NCBI GenBank assembly: GCA_021292105.1
Contig: CM037869.1
Location: 186,001 to 250,000, forward strand
Origin: Anadara kagoshimensis
Lineage: Eukaryota; Mollusca; Bivalvia; Arcoida; Arcidae
Direction: 5' to 3'
Length of the DNA: 64,000 nucleotides
In this document: positions 38,112-49,334 of the stretch, one piece after another
How the letters are laid out: every line of letters starts with the position of its first letter
Numbering within the stretch: the first letter of the stretch is position 1
Made by a program: the position numbers and the translations under genes
The notes under the pieces: model-generated
The model's input: the letters and a program-made list of their open reading frames with translations, nothing else
The model's database searches: none
Told to the model about the DNA's origin: nothing

Positions 38112-38785
38112 AATGTTGGCGATAATGGGAAGTAAATGGCGAACATGGCGGTGTTTAAACCGGAAATAATGTCCTTAGTGACATGCTACGTCATTTACAC
38201 AACGGGATCCGCCATTTGCCTGGGTTTTTTTAAACGTATTAAATCCCCATAACTCCAACGTTTTACTCTGTAGAAATATTCTAGGCTATACATATGACAC
38301 ACATATATATTTCCTGTTACGAGACAGTGACAAATATTGATCTTTATTCAAGTTTATTTGATTTTCTATGGAAAAAAGCATAAAACACTGTCACAAATAC
38401 AATAAAATGAACAGTAAATGAGTACAAGTGTTGTAATTGATTTGTTTTGTTTTCATTAAGCTAGACTATTTGTATTGGCGTACGTGACCATTTACTGACA
38501 TGCGTGATGTAAGCAAACTGGCAAATTAGGCTAAATATGTGATCTTTCACCAGGGAATCTGTTTCTGGCTCGAATAAATGCAGCTAAATGTCAATTTTAT
38601 GCCTTGACTCTTTTTATTTCTTCCCTAAATGATGACGAACATCTGACTATATATATGTGTCATTACGTTCTTCTTCATTCGTCATATCAGACGTTTCTAA
38701 ACAATAATACTGCTGCCAGCCATGTTTAATACTACTACTGTTACTTCTGTGACGTCATACAAACGGGAAAAATCTAGATTCAAAC
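38112..38785. other. Non-coding spacer with a MITE-like fragment
   Basis: No gene seen. At about 38325-38400 a segment beginning GAGACAGTGAC and ending CACTGTCAC shares TTTATTTGATTTTCTATGGA with the hairpin at 62637-62791, so it is a dispersed element. At 38518-38575 there is another damaged linker (GCAAACTGGCAAATTAGG). Confidence 0.5.
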
Positions 38786-38995
38786 TATAATCAAAATATT
38801 AAAACCAAACATATCAAACCATGTCCAATCACATTCTCAAGGCAAAGTAAAAACAAACATATCAAACCATGTCCAAATAACAATCCCAAATACAAATAAA
38901 ACCATGAAACTGAGAAATTGGGTTAAACACATGAACTTCCACCAGGAAAGTGAAGTTGGATGTTCCGGAATAGTAAACACCTTCTGTTTAGCTAG
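38786..38995 (+). repeat. Two 49-bp units plus element core (copy E)
   Basis: Two degenerate 49-bp units (AACATATCAAACCATGTCC), then ATGAAACTGAGAAATTGGG, TGAACTTCCACCAGGAAAG, GGATGTTCCGG and TGTTTAGCTAGCTA. The core runs straight into an RT remnant on the opposite strand. Confidence 0.75.
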
Positions 38996-39075
38996 CTATG
39001 GGACGTCAAATATATCCATGGCAATCCTGGACACAGAGACGTCAAACTTGTCAACAATACTGTGATGACGGCTTA
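38996..39075 (-). pseudogene. RT C-terminal remnant (copy E)
   Basis: The minus strand reads ISRHHSIVDKFDVSVSRI then AMDIFDVP and a stop at 38996. This is the last part of the RT seen more fully at 39375-39900, truncated on its 5' side. Confidence 0.6.
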
Positions 39076-39374
39076 TCAACACGTGTGCAATCAAAATTAT
39101 AAATGAAAGGAATATGGAACAATTGGACTTCAAACATATCCAGGGTAATCCTGGATACAGAGACATCATATCAAATACGGGAACAGGATATACAAAACTA
39201 TGCAAAATACAATAATATTAGACTTATTATTATCCTAAGCGAGAGGCCAAAAGGGGCTGAAGTGCTCAAGCGGCAAAAGACCTTCTTTGCATAGTTTCCT
39301 TAAATTGGGTCTCCGAAAACACCGTTATATCTGTTAAATTGTCAGTTATCTATTTTCTATGATTTAACCTTGTT

Positions 39375-39900
39375 AAATCTGGAGAGAAGACTGTCGCCAA
39401 ATCGTTCAACTCAACCTACAGATATAAAGATGACGTTCTGTCTTTAACAATCCTAAATTTGGAGACTATGTAAATGTCATCTATTCTAGTGAGCTTGAAA
39501 TAAAAGACACGACTGATTCCTCAAGTTCTGTTTCATATTTAGACTTATACCTGAATTATGACGCACACGAAAGGCTATATTTGAAACTTTATGACAAACG
39601 TGATGACTTCAATTTTTCTATTGTCAACTTTCCTTTTCTATGCAGCAATATAATATACCTGCTTCTCCTGCTTATGGCGTATTTGTTTCCCAATTAATAC
39701 GCTATGGTAGAGCTTGTTCCTACTACGGGGACTTTGTACAACGAAGTAGGCTGCTTGCAAATAAATTGTTGACTCAAGGATATTGCAAGCCTTGGCTTAT
39801 CAAGGCCCTCAAAAAGTTTTATGGCCGTCATCACAGTATTGTTGATAAGTTTGATGTTTCTGTGTCCAGGATTGCCCTGGATATATTTGACGTCTCATAG
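39375..39900 (+). pseudogene. Reverse transcriptase remnant, Penelope-like type (copy F)
   Basis: From 39375: a KSFNST segment, then RYKDDVLSL with the catalytic YxDD box as YKDD (39423-39434). A missing base follows, then NNPKFGDYVNVIY, SYLDLYL, LYDKRDDFNFSIVNFPFL, a second shift near 39652, and SPAYGVFVSQLIRYGRAC to the tail HHSIVDKFDVSVSRI and stop at 39898-39900. The xxDD box followed by YLDL and KRDDF is known to me from RT genes abundant in marine invertebrates and fish; assignment to Penelope-like elements is by layout. At least two frameshifts and the loss of the N-terminal half make it non-functional. Confidence 0.68.
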
Positions 39901-40100
39901 TTCCATCTTCCTTTCACACAATTTTGATTTAACACGTGGCGGGTGTAGCTAGCTAATCAGGAGGTACTTACCCTTCTGGAGCACCCGGCCTCACTTCCCT
40001 GGTGGAAGTTCAAGTGTCTAACCTAACTTGCCAGTTCCAAAGTTTTTACTTTGCTTCTGGATTGTGATTCGGACATGGATTAGTATGTTTGTTTTTTAGT
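39375..40100 (+). mobile_element. 5'-truncated RT element insertion with core and one 49-bp unit (copy F)
   Basis: Present in duplication unit 2 but missing from the matching place in unit 1 (about 34560-34580), which gives its approximate ends. In plus orientation it holds the RT 3' half (to 39900), a spacer with AACACGTGGCGGGTGTAGC, single modules C and B (GAGCACCCGGCCTCACTTCC), the linker (CCAAAGTTTTTACTTTGC), and one 49-bp unit ending at about 40100. It is the clearest view of the unexpanded element. No clean target-site duplication was found. Confidence 0.75.
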
Positions 40101-40409
40101 TCAAATTTTGTAGAAAATTGAATCCACAATGATCATTTTAGTGATTCTGCTATTTATTGCAACATCAGACATCTTTGATATCATAACTGGTTGCCTTGTA
40201 CAAACATTGATCTAGCCCATTTTTTAGCCTTCCACACCAAATTTAGTTTCAATAGACCCCTTTGATTTAAAAAAGATTAAGTATACGCAGCACGCTTCAT
40301 CATGCCATAAGCTCAGTTTGCTATAGCCAGTTAAGTTGAAAAAAATAAAACCTTAAATTTCAATTTCAAGTTTTATTTATTTCAGGTCATAAATAGAACA
40401 TGTATATCA

Positions 40410-41564
40410 TCATTGTATATTATATATGTTAATTAGTAACTCTCGTACACAAGGAACAACTTCATTATTTATCAGGCAGTATAACTCCCTGGAATGATTC
40501 CGGAGAAAAGCCGCCATTACTCCGTAACCACTTCTCGTAAGAACGAGAACATCGCAGGAACTTAGAATCATTTGCTCCAGAAATACTTTGTTGAACTCGC
40601 TTCGTGAACTTTGACCTCTCAGTCTGTCAACATGCACTGTGTCTCCTTGTATATCAATGATCTGTTTTCCAAACTTATTTCTAGCAATATTTCTGACCTC
40701 ATTAGAATCAGATGCTATAAAGAGTTTGTATTTGTGAATGTCGTTATATCTCTGTAGAAATTTCCAGATAAGATCGAGTTCGTTAATTTGAAGTCTCGGT
40801 TTCTGATCATTCGGAATTGTCGGATTTTTACCCATACGTATGTGAACACACACCAGTTTCGAGCGATCCACTTGTTCTTTAAGCAATCTTTGTTTTTGTG
40901 CGATCAAATTTTCAGATGGCTTGAACAAAATATTAAGAATATTTGAATAAATGTCACAGTCTGACATTGACATCAACCATGGTAACTGTTTACTGGTGTT
41001 ACTATGGTGACGAATGGTGGAAACATAGTCAAGGTTACTTCTGAAATAGATCACGTCCTCTTTGAAGAATTTGTTTAAGTTCCGTAATGATAACAAATGT
41101 TTTAATTTTCTATTACCCACAGCTAAGAATCTAATGGAAGTATGATGTTTCAGTGTTGATGGTTTTATGTTCCAGTTTACCATATTGGGTTCCATATAAT
41201 CAGACAAATCAAACGCCTTCTGATGAATTATACCAAACGTTCTGTTTGTTAACATCGATATTAAATAAGAACCAACTATCCCTTTCTGACGATCAGCAAG
41301 ACCTCCACAACTTCCACTGTCACAGACGTAGATGAAAAACCTCGGGTTAGATTGCTTTGTAAGCATTGTCTCCACAATGTCGAATTTGTTGACACTACAT
41401 GGACTCTGAGATACCATTGTCTCTATAACATTATATTTGTTGACACTAAATACACTTGTGACCTGACTCTTTACGTTAGTACGCGATAGCAGGATCGTTT
41501 CCCATTTAGGGATAACTTCCAAAATTAAGAAAATTGTACCTATTATAATACACACCACAAGATC
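40410..41564 (-). CDS. Fucosyltransferase-like type II glycosyltransferase, terminal exon, copy 3
   Basis: The exon starts at 41564 after the acceptor CTATTTCAG, at the same place as copy 2, and also gives 384 residues plus stop. The membrane anchor, the CGGLADRQKGI, CVHIRMGKNPTIP and FIASDSNEV motifs, and the CDVLVLTRSGYGVMAAFL block are all intact. Twelve substitutions against copy 2 were counted; six fall in the stem just after the anchor (E for K, S for R, V for L, S for G, T for K twice), a denser cluster than in the catalytic region. No frameshift or stop in either copy suggests both are or recently were functional. The 5' exon was not found; the intron upstream holds a 4.3-kb satellite. 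Confidence 0.82.
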   Translation of the reverse strand, partial: DLVVCIIIGTIFLILEVIPKWETILLSRTNVKSQVTSVFSVNKYNVIETMVSQSPCSVNKFDIVETMLTKQSNPRFFIYVCDSGSCGGLADRQKGIVGSYLISMLTNRTFGIIHQKAFDLSDYMEPNMVNWNIKPSTLKHHTSIRFLAVGNRKLKHLLSLRNLNKFFKEDVIYFRSNLDYVSTIRHHSNTSKQLPWLMSMSDCDIYSNILNILFKPSENLIAQKQRLLKEQVDRSKLVCVHIRMGKNPTIPNDQKPRLQINELDLIWKFLQRYNDIHKYKLFIASDSNEVRNIARNKFGKQIIDIQGDTVHVDRLRGQSSRSEFNKVFLEQMILSSCDVLVLTRSGYGVMAAFLRNHSRELYCLINNEVVPCVRELLINIYNIQ

Positions 41565-41624
41565 CTGAAATAGATAATACAATAGTATAGAGCATTTATA
41601 TAAAAAGAAACATAACCAATCCAT

Positions 41625-44600
41625 GTCCAACTCACAGACCTAAAGCAAAGTAAAAACAAACATACCAATCAATGTCCAAATCACAGACCTAAAGCAAATT
41701 AAAAACAAACATACTAATCGATGTCCAAATCAGTCCTAAAGCATAGTATAAACAAACATACTAATTCCTTTCTAAATCACAATCTCAAAGTGAAGTAAAA
41801 CAAACATACCAGTCCATGTCCAAATCACAATCCCAAAGCAAAGTAAAAACAAACATACCAATCCATGTCCAAAACACAATCCCAAAGCAACGTAAAAACA
41901 AACATACCAATCCATGTCCAAATCACAGACCTGAAACAAAGCAAAAACAAACATACCAGTCCATGTCCAAATCGCAATCACAAAGCAAAGTAAAAACAAA
42001 CGTACCAATCCATGTCCAAATCACAGACCTAAAGCAAAGTAAAAACAAACATACAAATCCATGTCCAAATCACAGACCTAAAGCAAAGTAAAAACAAACA
42101 TACTAACCCATGTCCAAATCACAGACCTAAAGCAAAGTAAAAACAAACATACTAACCCATGTCCAAATCACAGACCTAAAGCAAAGTAAAAACAAACATA
42201 CTAACCCATATCCAAATCACAGACCTAAAGCAAAGTAAAAACAAACGTACCAATCCATGTCCAAATCACAGACCTAAAGCAAAGTAAAAACAAACATACT
42301 AACCCATGTCCAAATCACAGACCTAAAGCAAAGTAAAAACAAACATACTAACCCATGTCCAAATCACAGACCTAAAGCAAAGTAAAAACAAATGTACCAA
42401 TCTATGTCCAAATCACAGACCTAAAGCAAAGTAAAAACAAACATACAAATCCATGTCCAAATCACAGACCTAAAGCAAAGTAAAAACAAATGTACCAATC
42501 TATGTCCAAATCACAGACCTAAAGCAAAGTAAAAACTACCAATCTATGTCCAAATCACAGACCTAAAGCAAAGTAAAAACAAACATACCAATCCATGTCC
42601 AAATCACAGACCTAAAGCAAAGTAAAAACTACCAATCCATGTCCAAATCATAGACCTAAAGCAAAGTAAAAACAAACATACAAATCCATGTCCAAATCAC
42701 AGACCTAAAGCAAAGTAAAAACTACCAATCTATGTCCAAATCACAGACCTAAAGCAAAGTAAAAACAAACATACCAATCCATGTCCAAATCACAGACCTA
42801 AAGCAAAGTAAAAACTACCAATCCATGTCCAAATCATAGACCTAAAGCAAAGTAAAAACAAACGTACCAATCCCTGACAAAATCACAGACCTAAAGCAAA
42901 GCAAAAACAAACATACCAATCCATGTCCAAATCACAGAACTAAAGCAAAGTAAAAACTACCAATCCATGTCCAAATCATAGACCTAAAGCAAAGTAAAAA
43001 CAAACGTACCAATCCCTGACAAAATCACAGACCTAAAGCAAAGTAAAAACAAATGTACCAATCCATGTCCAAATCACAGACCTAAAGCAAAGTAAAAACA
43101 AACATACAAATCCATGTCCAAATCACAGACCTAAAGCAAAGTAAAAGCAAACATACCAATCCATGTCCAAATCACAGACCTAAAGCAAAGTAAAAACAAA
43201 CATACAAATCCATGTCCAAATCACAGACCTAAAGCAAAGTAAAAACAAACATACAAATCCATGTCCAAATCACAGACCTAAAGCAAAGTAAAAACAAACA
43301 TACAAATCCATGTCCAAATCACAGACCTAAAGCAAAGTAAAAACAAACATACCAATCCATGTCCAAATCACAGACCTAAAGCAAAGTAAAAACTACCAAT
43401 CCATGTCCAAATCATAGACCTAAAGCAAAGTAAAAACAAACATACAAATCCATGTCCAAATCACAGACCTAAAGCAAAGTAAAAACAAATGTACCAATCC
43501 ATGTCCAAATCACAGACCTAAAGCAAAGTAAAAACAAACATACAAATCAATGTCCAAATCACAGACCTAAAGCAAAGTAAAAACAAACATACTAACCCAT
43601 GTCTAAGTCACAGACCTAAAACAAAGTAAAATCAAACATACCAATCTATGTCCAAATCACAGACCTAAAGCAAAGTAAAAACAAACATACCAATCTATGT
43701 CCAAATCACAGACCTAAAGCAAAGTAAAAACTACCAATCTATGTCCAAATCACAGACCTAAAGCAAAGTAAAAACTACCAATCTATGTCCAAATCACAGA
43801 CCTAAAGCAAAGTAAAAACAAACATACAAATCCATGTCCAAATCACAGACCTAAAGCAAAGTAAAAACAAACATACCAATCCATGTCCAAATCACAGACC
43901 TAAAGCAAAGTAAAAACAAACATACCAATCCATGTCCAAATCACAGACCTAAAGCAAAGTAAAAACTACCAATCCATGTCCAAATCATAGACCTAAAGCA
44001 AAGTAAAAACAAACATACAAATCCATGTCCAAATCACACACCTAAAGCAAAGTAAAAACTACCAATCTATGTCCAAATCACAGACCTAAAGCAAAGTAAA
44101 AACAAACATACCAATCCATGTCCAAATCACAGACCTAAAGCAAAGTAAAAACTACCAATCCATGTCCAAATCATAGACCTAAAGCAAAGTAAAAACAAAC
44201 GTACCAATCCCTGACAAAATCACAGACCTAAAGCAAAGTAAAAACAAACATACCAATCCATGTCCAAATCACAGACCTAAAGCAAAGTAAAAACTACCAA
44301 TCCATGTCCAAATCACAGACCTAAAGCAAAGTAAAAACAAACGTACCAATCCCTGACAAAATCACAGACCTAAAGCAAAGTAAAAACAAATGTACCAATC
44401 CATGTCCAAATCACAGACCTAAAGCAAAGTAAAAACAAACATACAAATCAATGTCCAAATCACAGACCTAAAGCAAAGTAAAAACAAACATACTAACCCA
44501 TGTCTAAGTCACAGACCTAAAACAAAGTAAAATCAAACATACCAATCTATGTCCAAATCACAGACCTAAAGCAAAGTAAAAACAAACATACCAATCCATG

Positions 44601-45905
44601 TCCAAATCACAGACCTAAAGCAAAGTAAAAACAAACATACCAATCCATGTCCAAATCATAGACCTAAAGCAAAGTAAAAACAAACGTACCAATCCCTGAC
44701 AAAATCACAGACCTAAAGCAAAGTAAAAACAAACATACCAATCCATGTCCAAATCGCAATCACAAAGCATAGAAAAAAAAAACGTACCAATCCCTGTCAA
44801 AATCACAGACCTAAAGCAAAGTAAAAACAAATGTACCAATCCATGTCAAAATCACAGACCTAAAGCAAAGTAAAAACAAACATACAAATCCATGTCCAAA
44901 TCACAGACCTGAAGCAAAGTAAAAACAAACATACCATTCCATGTCCAAATCACAGACCTAAAGCAAAGTAAAAACAAACATACCAATCCATGTCCAAATC
45001 ACAGACCTGAAGCAAAGTAAAAACAAACATACCAATCCATGTCCAAATCACAGACCTAAAGCAAAGTAAAAACAAACATACAAATCCATGTCCAAATCAC
45101 AGACCTGAAGCAAAGTAAAAACAAACATACCAATCCATGTCCAAATCACAAACCTAAAGCAAAGTAAAAACAAACATACAAATCCATGTCCAAATCACAG
45201 ACCTAAAGCAAAGTAAAAACAAACATACAAATCCATGTCCAAATCACATACCTAAAGCAAAGTAAAAACAAACATACAAATCCATGTCCAAATCACAGAC
45301 CTGAAGCAAAGTAAAAACAAACATACCAATCCATGTCCAAATCACAGACCTAAAGCAAAGTAAAAACAAATGTACCAACCCATGTCCAAATCACAGACCT
45401 AAAGCAAAGTAAAAACAAATGTACCAATCCATGTCCAAATCACAGACCTAAAGCAAAGTAAAAACAAACATACAAATCCATGTCCAAATCACAGACCTAA
45501 AGCAAAGTAAAAACAAACAAACCAATCCATGTCCAAATCACAGACCTAAAGCAAAGTAAAAACAAACATACCAATCCATGTCCAAATCACAGACCTAAAG
45601 CAAAGTAAAAACAAACATACAAATCCATGTCCAAATCACAGACCTAAAGCAAAGTAAAAACAAACATACTAATCCATGTCTTATTCACAGACCTAAAGCA
45701 AAGTAAAAACAAACATACTAACCCATGTCTTATTCACAGACCTAAAGCAAAGTAAAAAAAACAAACATACTGATCCATGTCCAAATCACAATTACAAAGC
45801 TAAGTAAAAACAAACATACCAATCTATTTCCAATTCACAGACCTAAAGCGAAGTAAAAACAAACATACAAATCCATGTTCAAATCACAATTCCAAAGCAA
45901 AAAAA
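41625..45905. repeat. 49-bp satellite array (array G), about 88 units
   Basis: Starts about 60 bp upstream of the copy 3 acceptor. Unit: ACCTAAAGCAAAGTAAAAAC, AAACATACCAATCCATGTCC, AAATCACAG. A shortened unit lacking AAACA (AAAACTACCAATC, 44 bp) and a unit with AATCCCTGACAAAATC recur in blocks, showing higher-order duplication. Its left edge has more varied units (41625-42010). Confidence 0.96.
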
Positions 45906-46020
45906 CGAATTTTGAAACTGACAAATTGTGTTAAACACGTTCCACCAGGGAAATGAGACCAGGTGTGCCGAGAAGTTAAGTACTTCCTTTTTAGCTACCT
46001 ATACCCGCCACGTGTGAGTA
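45906..46020 (+). repeat. Element core after array G
   Basis: ATTTTGAAACTGACAAATTG, GTTCCACCAGGGAAATGAG, CAGGTGTGCCGAG, TTTTTAGCTACC and CCCGCCACGTGT: one diverged copy of the linker and modules B and C, orthologous to 36463-36560. Confidence 0.75.
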
Positions 46021-47133
46021 AAAAGAGGCGCAATATACAAGGAACCAAAAAGAGAATTGGGAAGTAAGTCGACAGCATTGTGTTAAACTTTCTATAGTTA
46101 TGTGCAGAAGCATCAATGTGACATGACATTGTGTTTAAACACACAAATGGGAATATTGACGTCTGTATTCGGAATTCAAATTCTTTGCATGTTTTGCACC
46201 TATTTTTTACATCACCATTTTTCAGAATTTTACCATTCCTGTATGTAAAAGCTTTGTTTTCATATCGACTATAAAGACTGATACCCTGTAAGACCAGCGA
46301 TACCCCTTCACGGAACGACTCAACAACGCCTTTAGTATATTTTTGTTTAGAGTGTGTCTGACTTTGTGTCTTATAAACTACGGTGGTATCGCCCGGCTTA
46401 TTGGGTATGAGTCTTTAAAACGTAAATAAATACAAACTTAGTAAATTAAAACAAATGAAACAAAAACCTGCATACCCTCTTCATAATGATCATCTTTATA
46501 TCACCTTGGATTATATCCCACAATAACACGTGTCCTCTTAGTTATAAACAATAGAGATTTTTCTTTTTGGATGTATCAATAATTTATATTGATAAATCCA
46601 ACATGTAGTTTCACTCTTATCTTAGATCTGGCATATTCCTTAAAATGTCACAAGAAGTCCTATCTGGTATTATTAAATTGTATATCAAATTGACTCAAGT
46701 TCCATTATACAATTATAAATGTGAAATTATTTCATAAATTTTCTTTTAAAAAAAACTAAAAATAAAAAACATCTAAATCATGTTAAAATAAAGCATCATG
46801 TTAACTTTCGCTCATGTTAACATCTACTAAATTAAAGTTTGTGTGTTTGTGAAATGTTAAAATCCTAGCTTTAAAACTTCATGTAGCTTCCGAACACAAA
46901 ATGAATCATGTCTTTTCTCTCTCCAAGTTAAAAAACAAAACACAAAAGGTACTAAAACAAAGATAATGCATCAGCTGGTTTGTATACCTTGAAAGTATTA
47001 TGCTTATATGTAACAGAGCGACATCTGGAGGTATAGAATGGTAAAACAAGGAAAACCCCGAGCAATATTTTATGTTTTTGTGGTCCAGTAACTTAATTTG
47101 AACTGATGAAATGTTGTTTACCTTTATGTATCA
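46021..47133. other. Duplicated non-coding flank, no gene supported
   Basis: Matches 36561-37711 with small indels. No conserved open frame between the two copies on either strand. Confidence 0.55.
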
Positions 47134-48302
47134 AGAATGAATGAGTAAAGATCAAACAAAACATTAAATGTTTGATTTTTTGTCTGGACCAAACAAAACA
47201 TTGTCTGGTCTGAACCTTAATCAAACAAAACATTGACTGGTATGAATACCTAGATCAAACAAAACATTGTCTGGTCTACACCTGAATCAAATAAAACATT
47301 GTCTGGTCTAAGCCTGGATCAAACAAAACATTGTCTGGTCTAAACCTGGATCAACCAAAACATTGTCTGGTCTAAACCTAGATGAAATAAAACATTGTCT
47401 GGTCTAAACCTGGATCAAACAAAACATTGACTGGTCTGAACCTGGATCAAACAAAACATTGATTGGTCTTAACCTGGATCAAACAAAACATTGTCTGGTC
47501 TGAACATCGATCAAACAAAACTTTCTCTGGTCTGAACATCGATCAAACAAAACATTGACTGGTCTGAACATCGATCAAACAAAACATTATCTGGTCTAAA
47601 CCTGGATTAAACAAAACATTGTTTGGTCTAAACCTGGATCAAACCAAACATTGTTTAAACCTGAATCAAAGCAAAACATTGTCTGGTCTGAATCTGGATC
47701 AAACAAAACATTGACTGGTCTAAACCTGGATCAAACAAAATATTAATTGGTCTAAACCTGAAACAGAGCAAAACATTGTCTGGTCTAAACCTGGATCAAA
47801 TAAAATATTGTCTAAACCTGGATCAAATTAAACATTGTCTGGTCTAAGCCTGGATCGAACAAAACATTGACTGGTCTAAACCTGGATCAAATAAAACATC
47901 GTTTGGTCTAAACCTGGATCAGCCAAAACATTGTCTGGTCTAAACCGGTATCAAACAAAACATTGTCTGGTCTAAACCTGGATCAAACAAAACATTGTCT
48001 GGTCTAAACCTGGATGAAATAAAACATTGTCTGGTCTAAACCTGGATCAAACAAAACATTGTCTGGTCTTAACCTGGATGAAATAAAACATTGTCTGGTC
48101 TAAACCTGGATCAAATAAAACATTGTCTGGTCTAAACCTGGATCAAACAAAATATTGTCTGGTCTAAACATTGATCAAATAAAACATTGTCTGGTCTTAA
48201 TCGGTATCAAACAAAATATTGTCTGGTCTAAACATTGATCAAACAAAACATTGTCTGGTCTAAACCGGTATCAAACAAAACATTGTTTGGTATGAACCAG
48301 TG
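47134..48302. repeat. 32-bp satellite array
   Basis: About 36 units of CTGGTCTAAACCTGGATCAA followed by ACAAAACATTGT. Variants have GAACATCGATC or GATGAAATAAAAC. The array is absent from the corresponding flank of duplication unit 1. Confidence 0.94.
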
Positions 48303-49334
48303 TCATAAAAGAAAGAAAATGATCTCTTACCGAATCGAATAAGATAAAAGTAACAACGTGTTTTTGTTATATGCTGGTAAATTGATGCTTTTGACTTTAA
48401 AATTTACATTGTTACATTTCATTTCGAATCGCTTGCATTATTTAACAACATGTCATCTATATTTTCATGTTGTATTTAAGTCAATGCCCCTCCACATGCT
48501 CTCTTAATACGCGTCTTTAAGCGCGTGTTTTCTGGTGAATGACTTTTTCTGAATCCTATCGAATTCCTGCATATAATATTAACTATAATGATTTACATTC
48601 TAATCGTATTAATGCGACACCTGGTGACAACATCGTGTAAAGCTAATTAATACCCGTGTAATTAGTCGTTTATATACGCTACATCAATAACTTAATCCCG
48701 TATAATAATACAGTCCTGCATTAATCAAACACGTACAGGAGCGTAGCTGAGCATGTTGGTAAAGTACGTACTGTAACATAATCCCGTCCTGTATATCAAA
48801 CACGTTATACAGGGGCGTAGCTGAGCATGTTGGTAGAGTACGCATTGTAAACGTCAAAATTCACCAAAAGCGCGTTTTTCTAGGGGTATTGGGGGCAAGC
48901 CCCGCCGAGAAATTTTGAAAATATAACAAAAAATGTGCATTTTCCATGAATTTCGACCCTTATCTACAAGGAAAAAAGATTAAATCAGATAAATTTATCA
49001 TATTTTTTTTCAAAAGCAAAGCATTTATATATTCGTCGATACTTTGTATTTTCTGAATTTTATGGTATTGTGACATATTTTATTCACATATCAGTGCCGT
49101 TAGTTGTAGAGGAGATAGTTGGTCTGGTAAATATGACGAGATCTAGATTTTGTTGAATTGTGAGATTTTCTTAGAAACCATTAGTACCATTTTAATGACC
49201 GAACCTGTAAAATGCACAAATAAATCGCTCAGTGGTATGGACAGAATCTACACGCTGACAAATGTAAAGATTCAAATAGAAAAACTGCTATACTATTTCT
49301 CTGTTTTCATTTTCTGAAAATAATGTACCAGAAA
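48303..49334. other. AT-rich spacer, no gene supported
   Basis: No open frame of note. At 48875-48905 GGGGTATTGGGGGCAAGCCC is GC-rich and looks like part of a dispersed repeat. Confidence 0.5.
48723..48850 (+). repeat. Tandem pair of tRNA-5'-half-like segments
   Basis: ATCAAACACGT, then ACAGGGGCGTAGCTGAGCAT and GTTGGTAGAGTACG, occur twice about 72 bp apart. The TAGCTGAGCATGTTGGTAGAG part resembles a tRNA D-arm and A box. No B box or acceptor-stem pairing was seen, so this is not called a tRNA; it may be a SINE-head fragment. Confidence 0.4.

Larger units (their letters stand above)
39026..47133. repeat. Segmental duplication, unit 2
   Basis: Second copy of the segment at 34270-37711, in the same orientation. 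It carries glycosyltransferase copy 3, a far larger 49-bp array, and an extra RT-derived insertion at 39375-40100. Confidence 0.9.
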
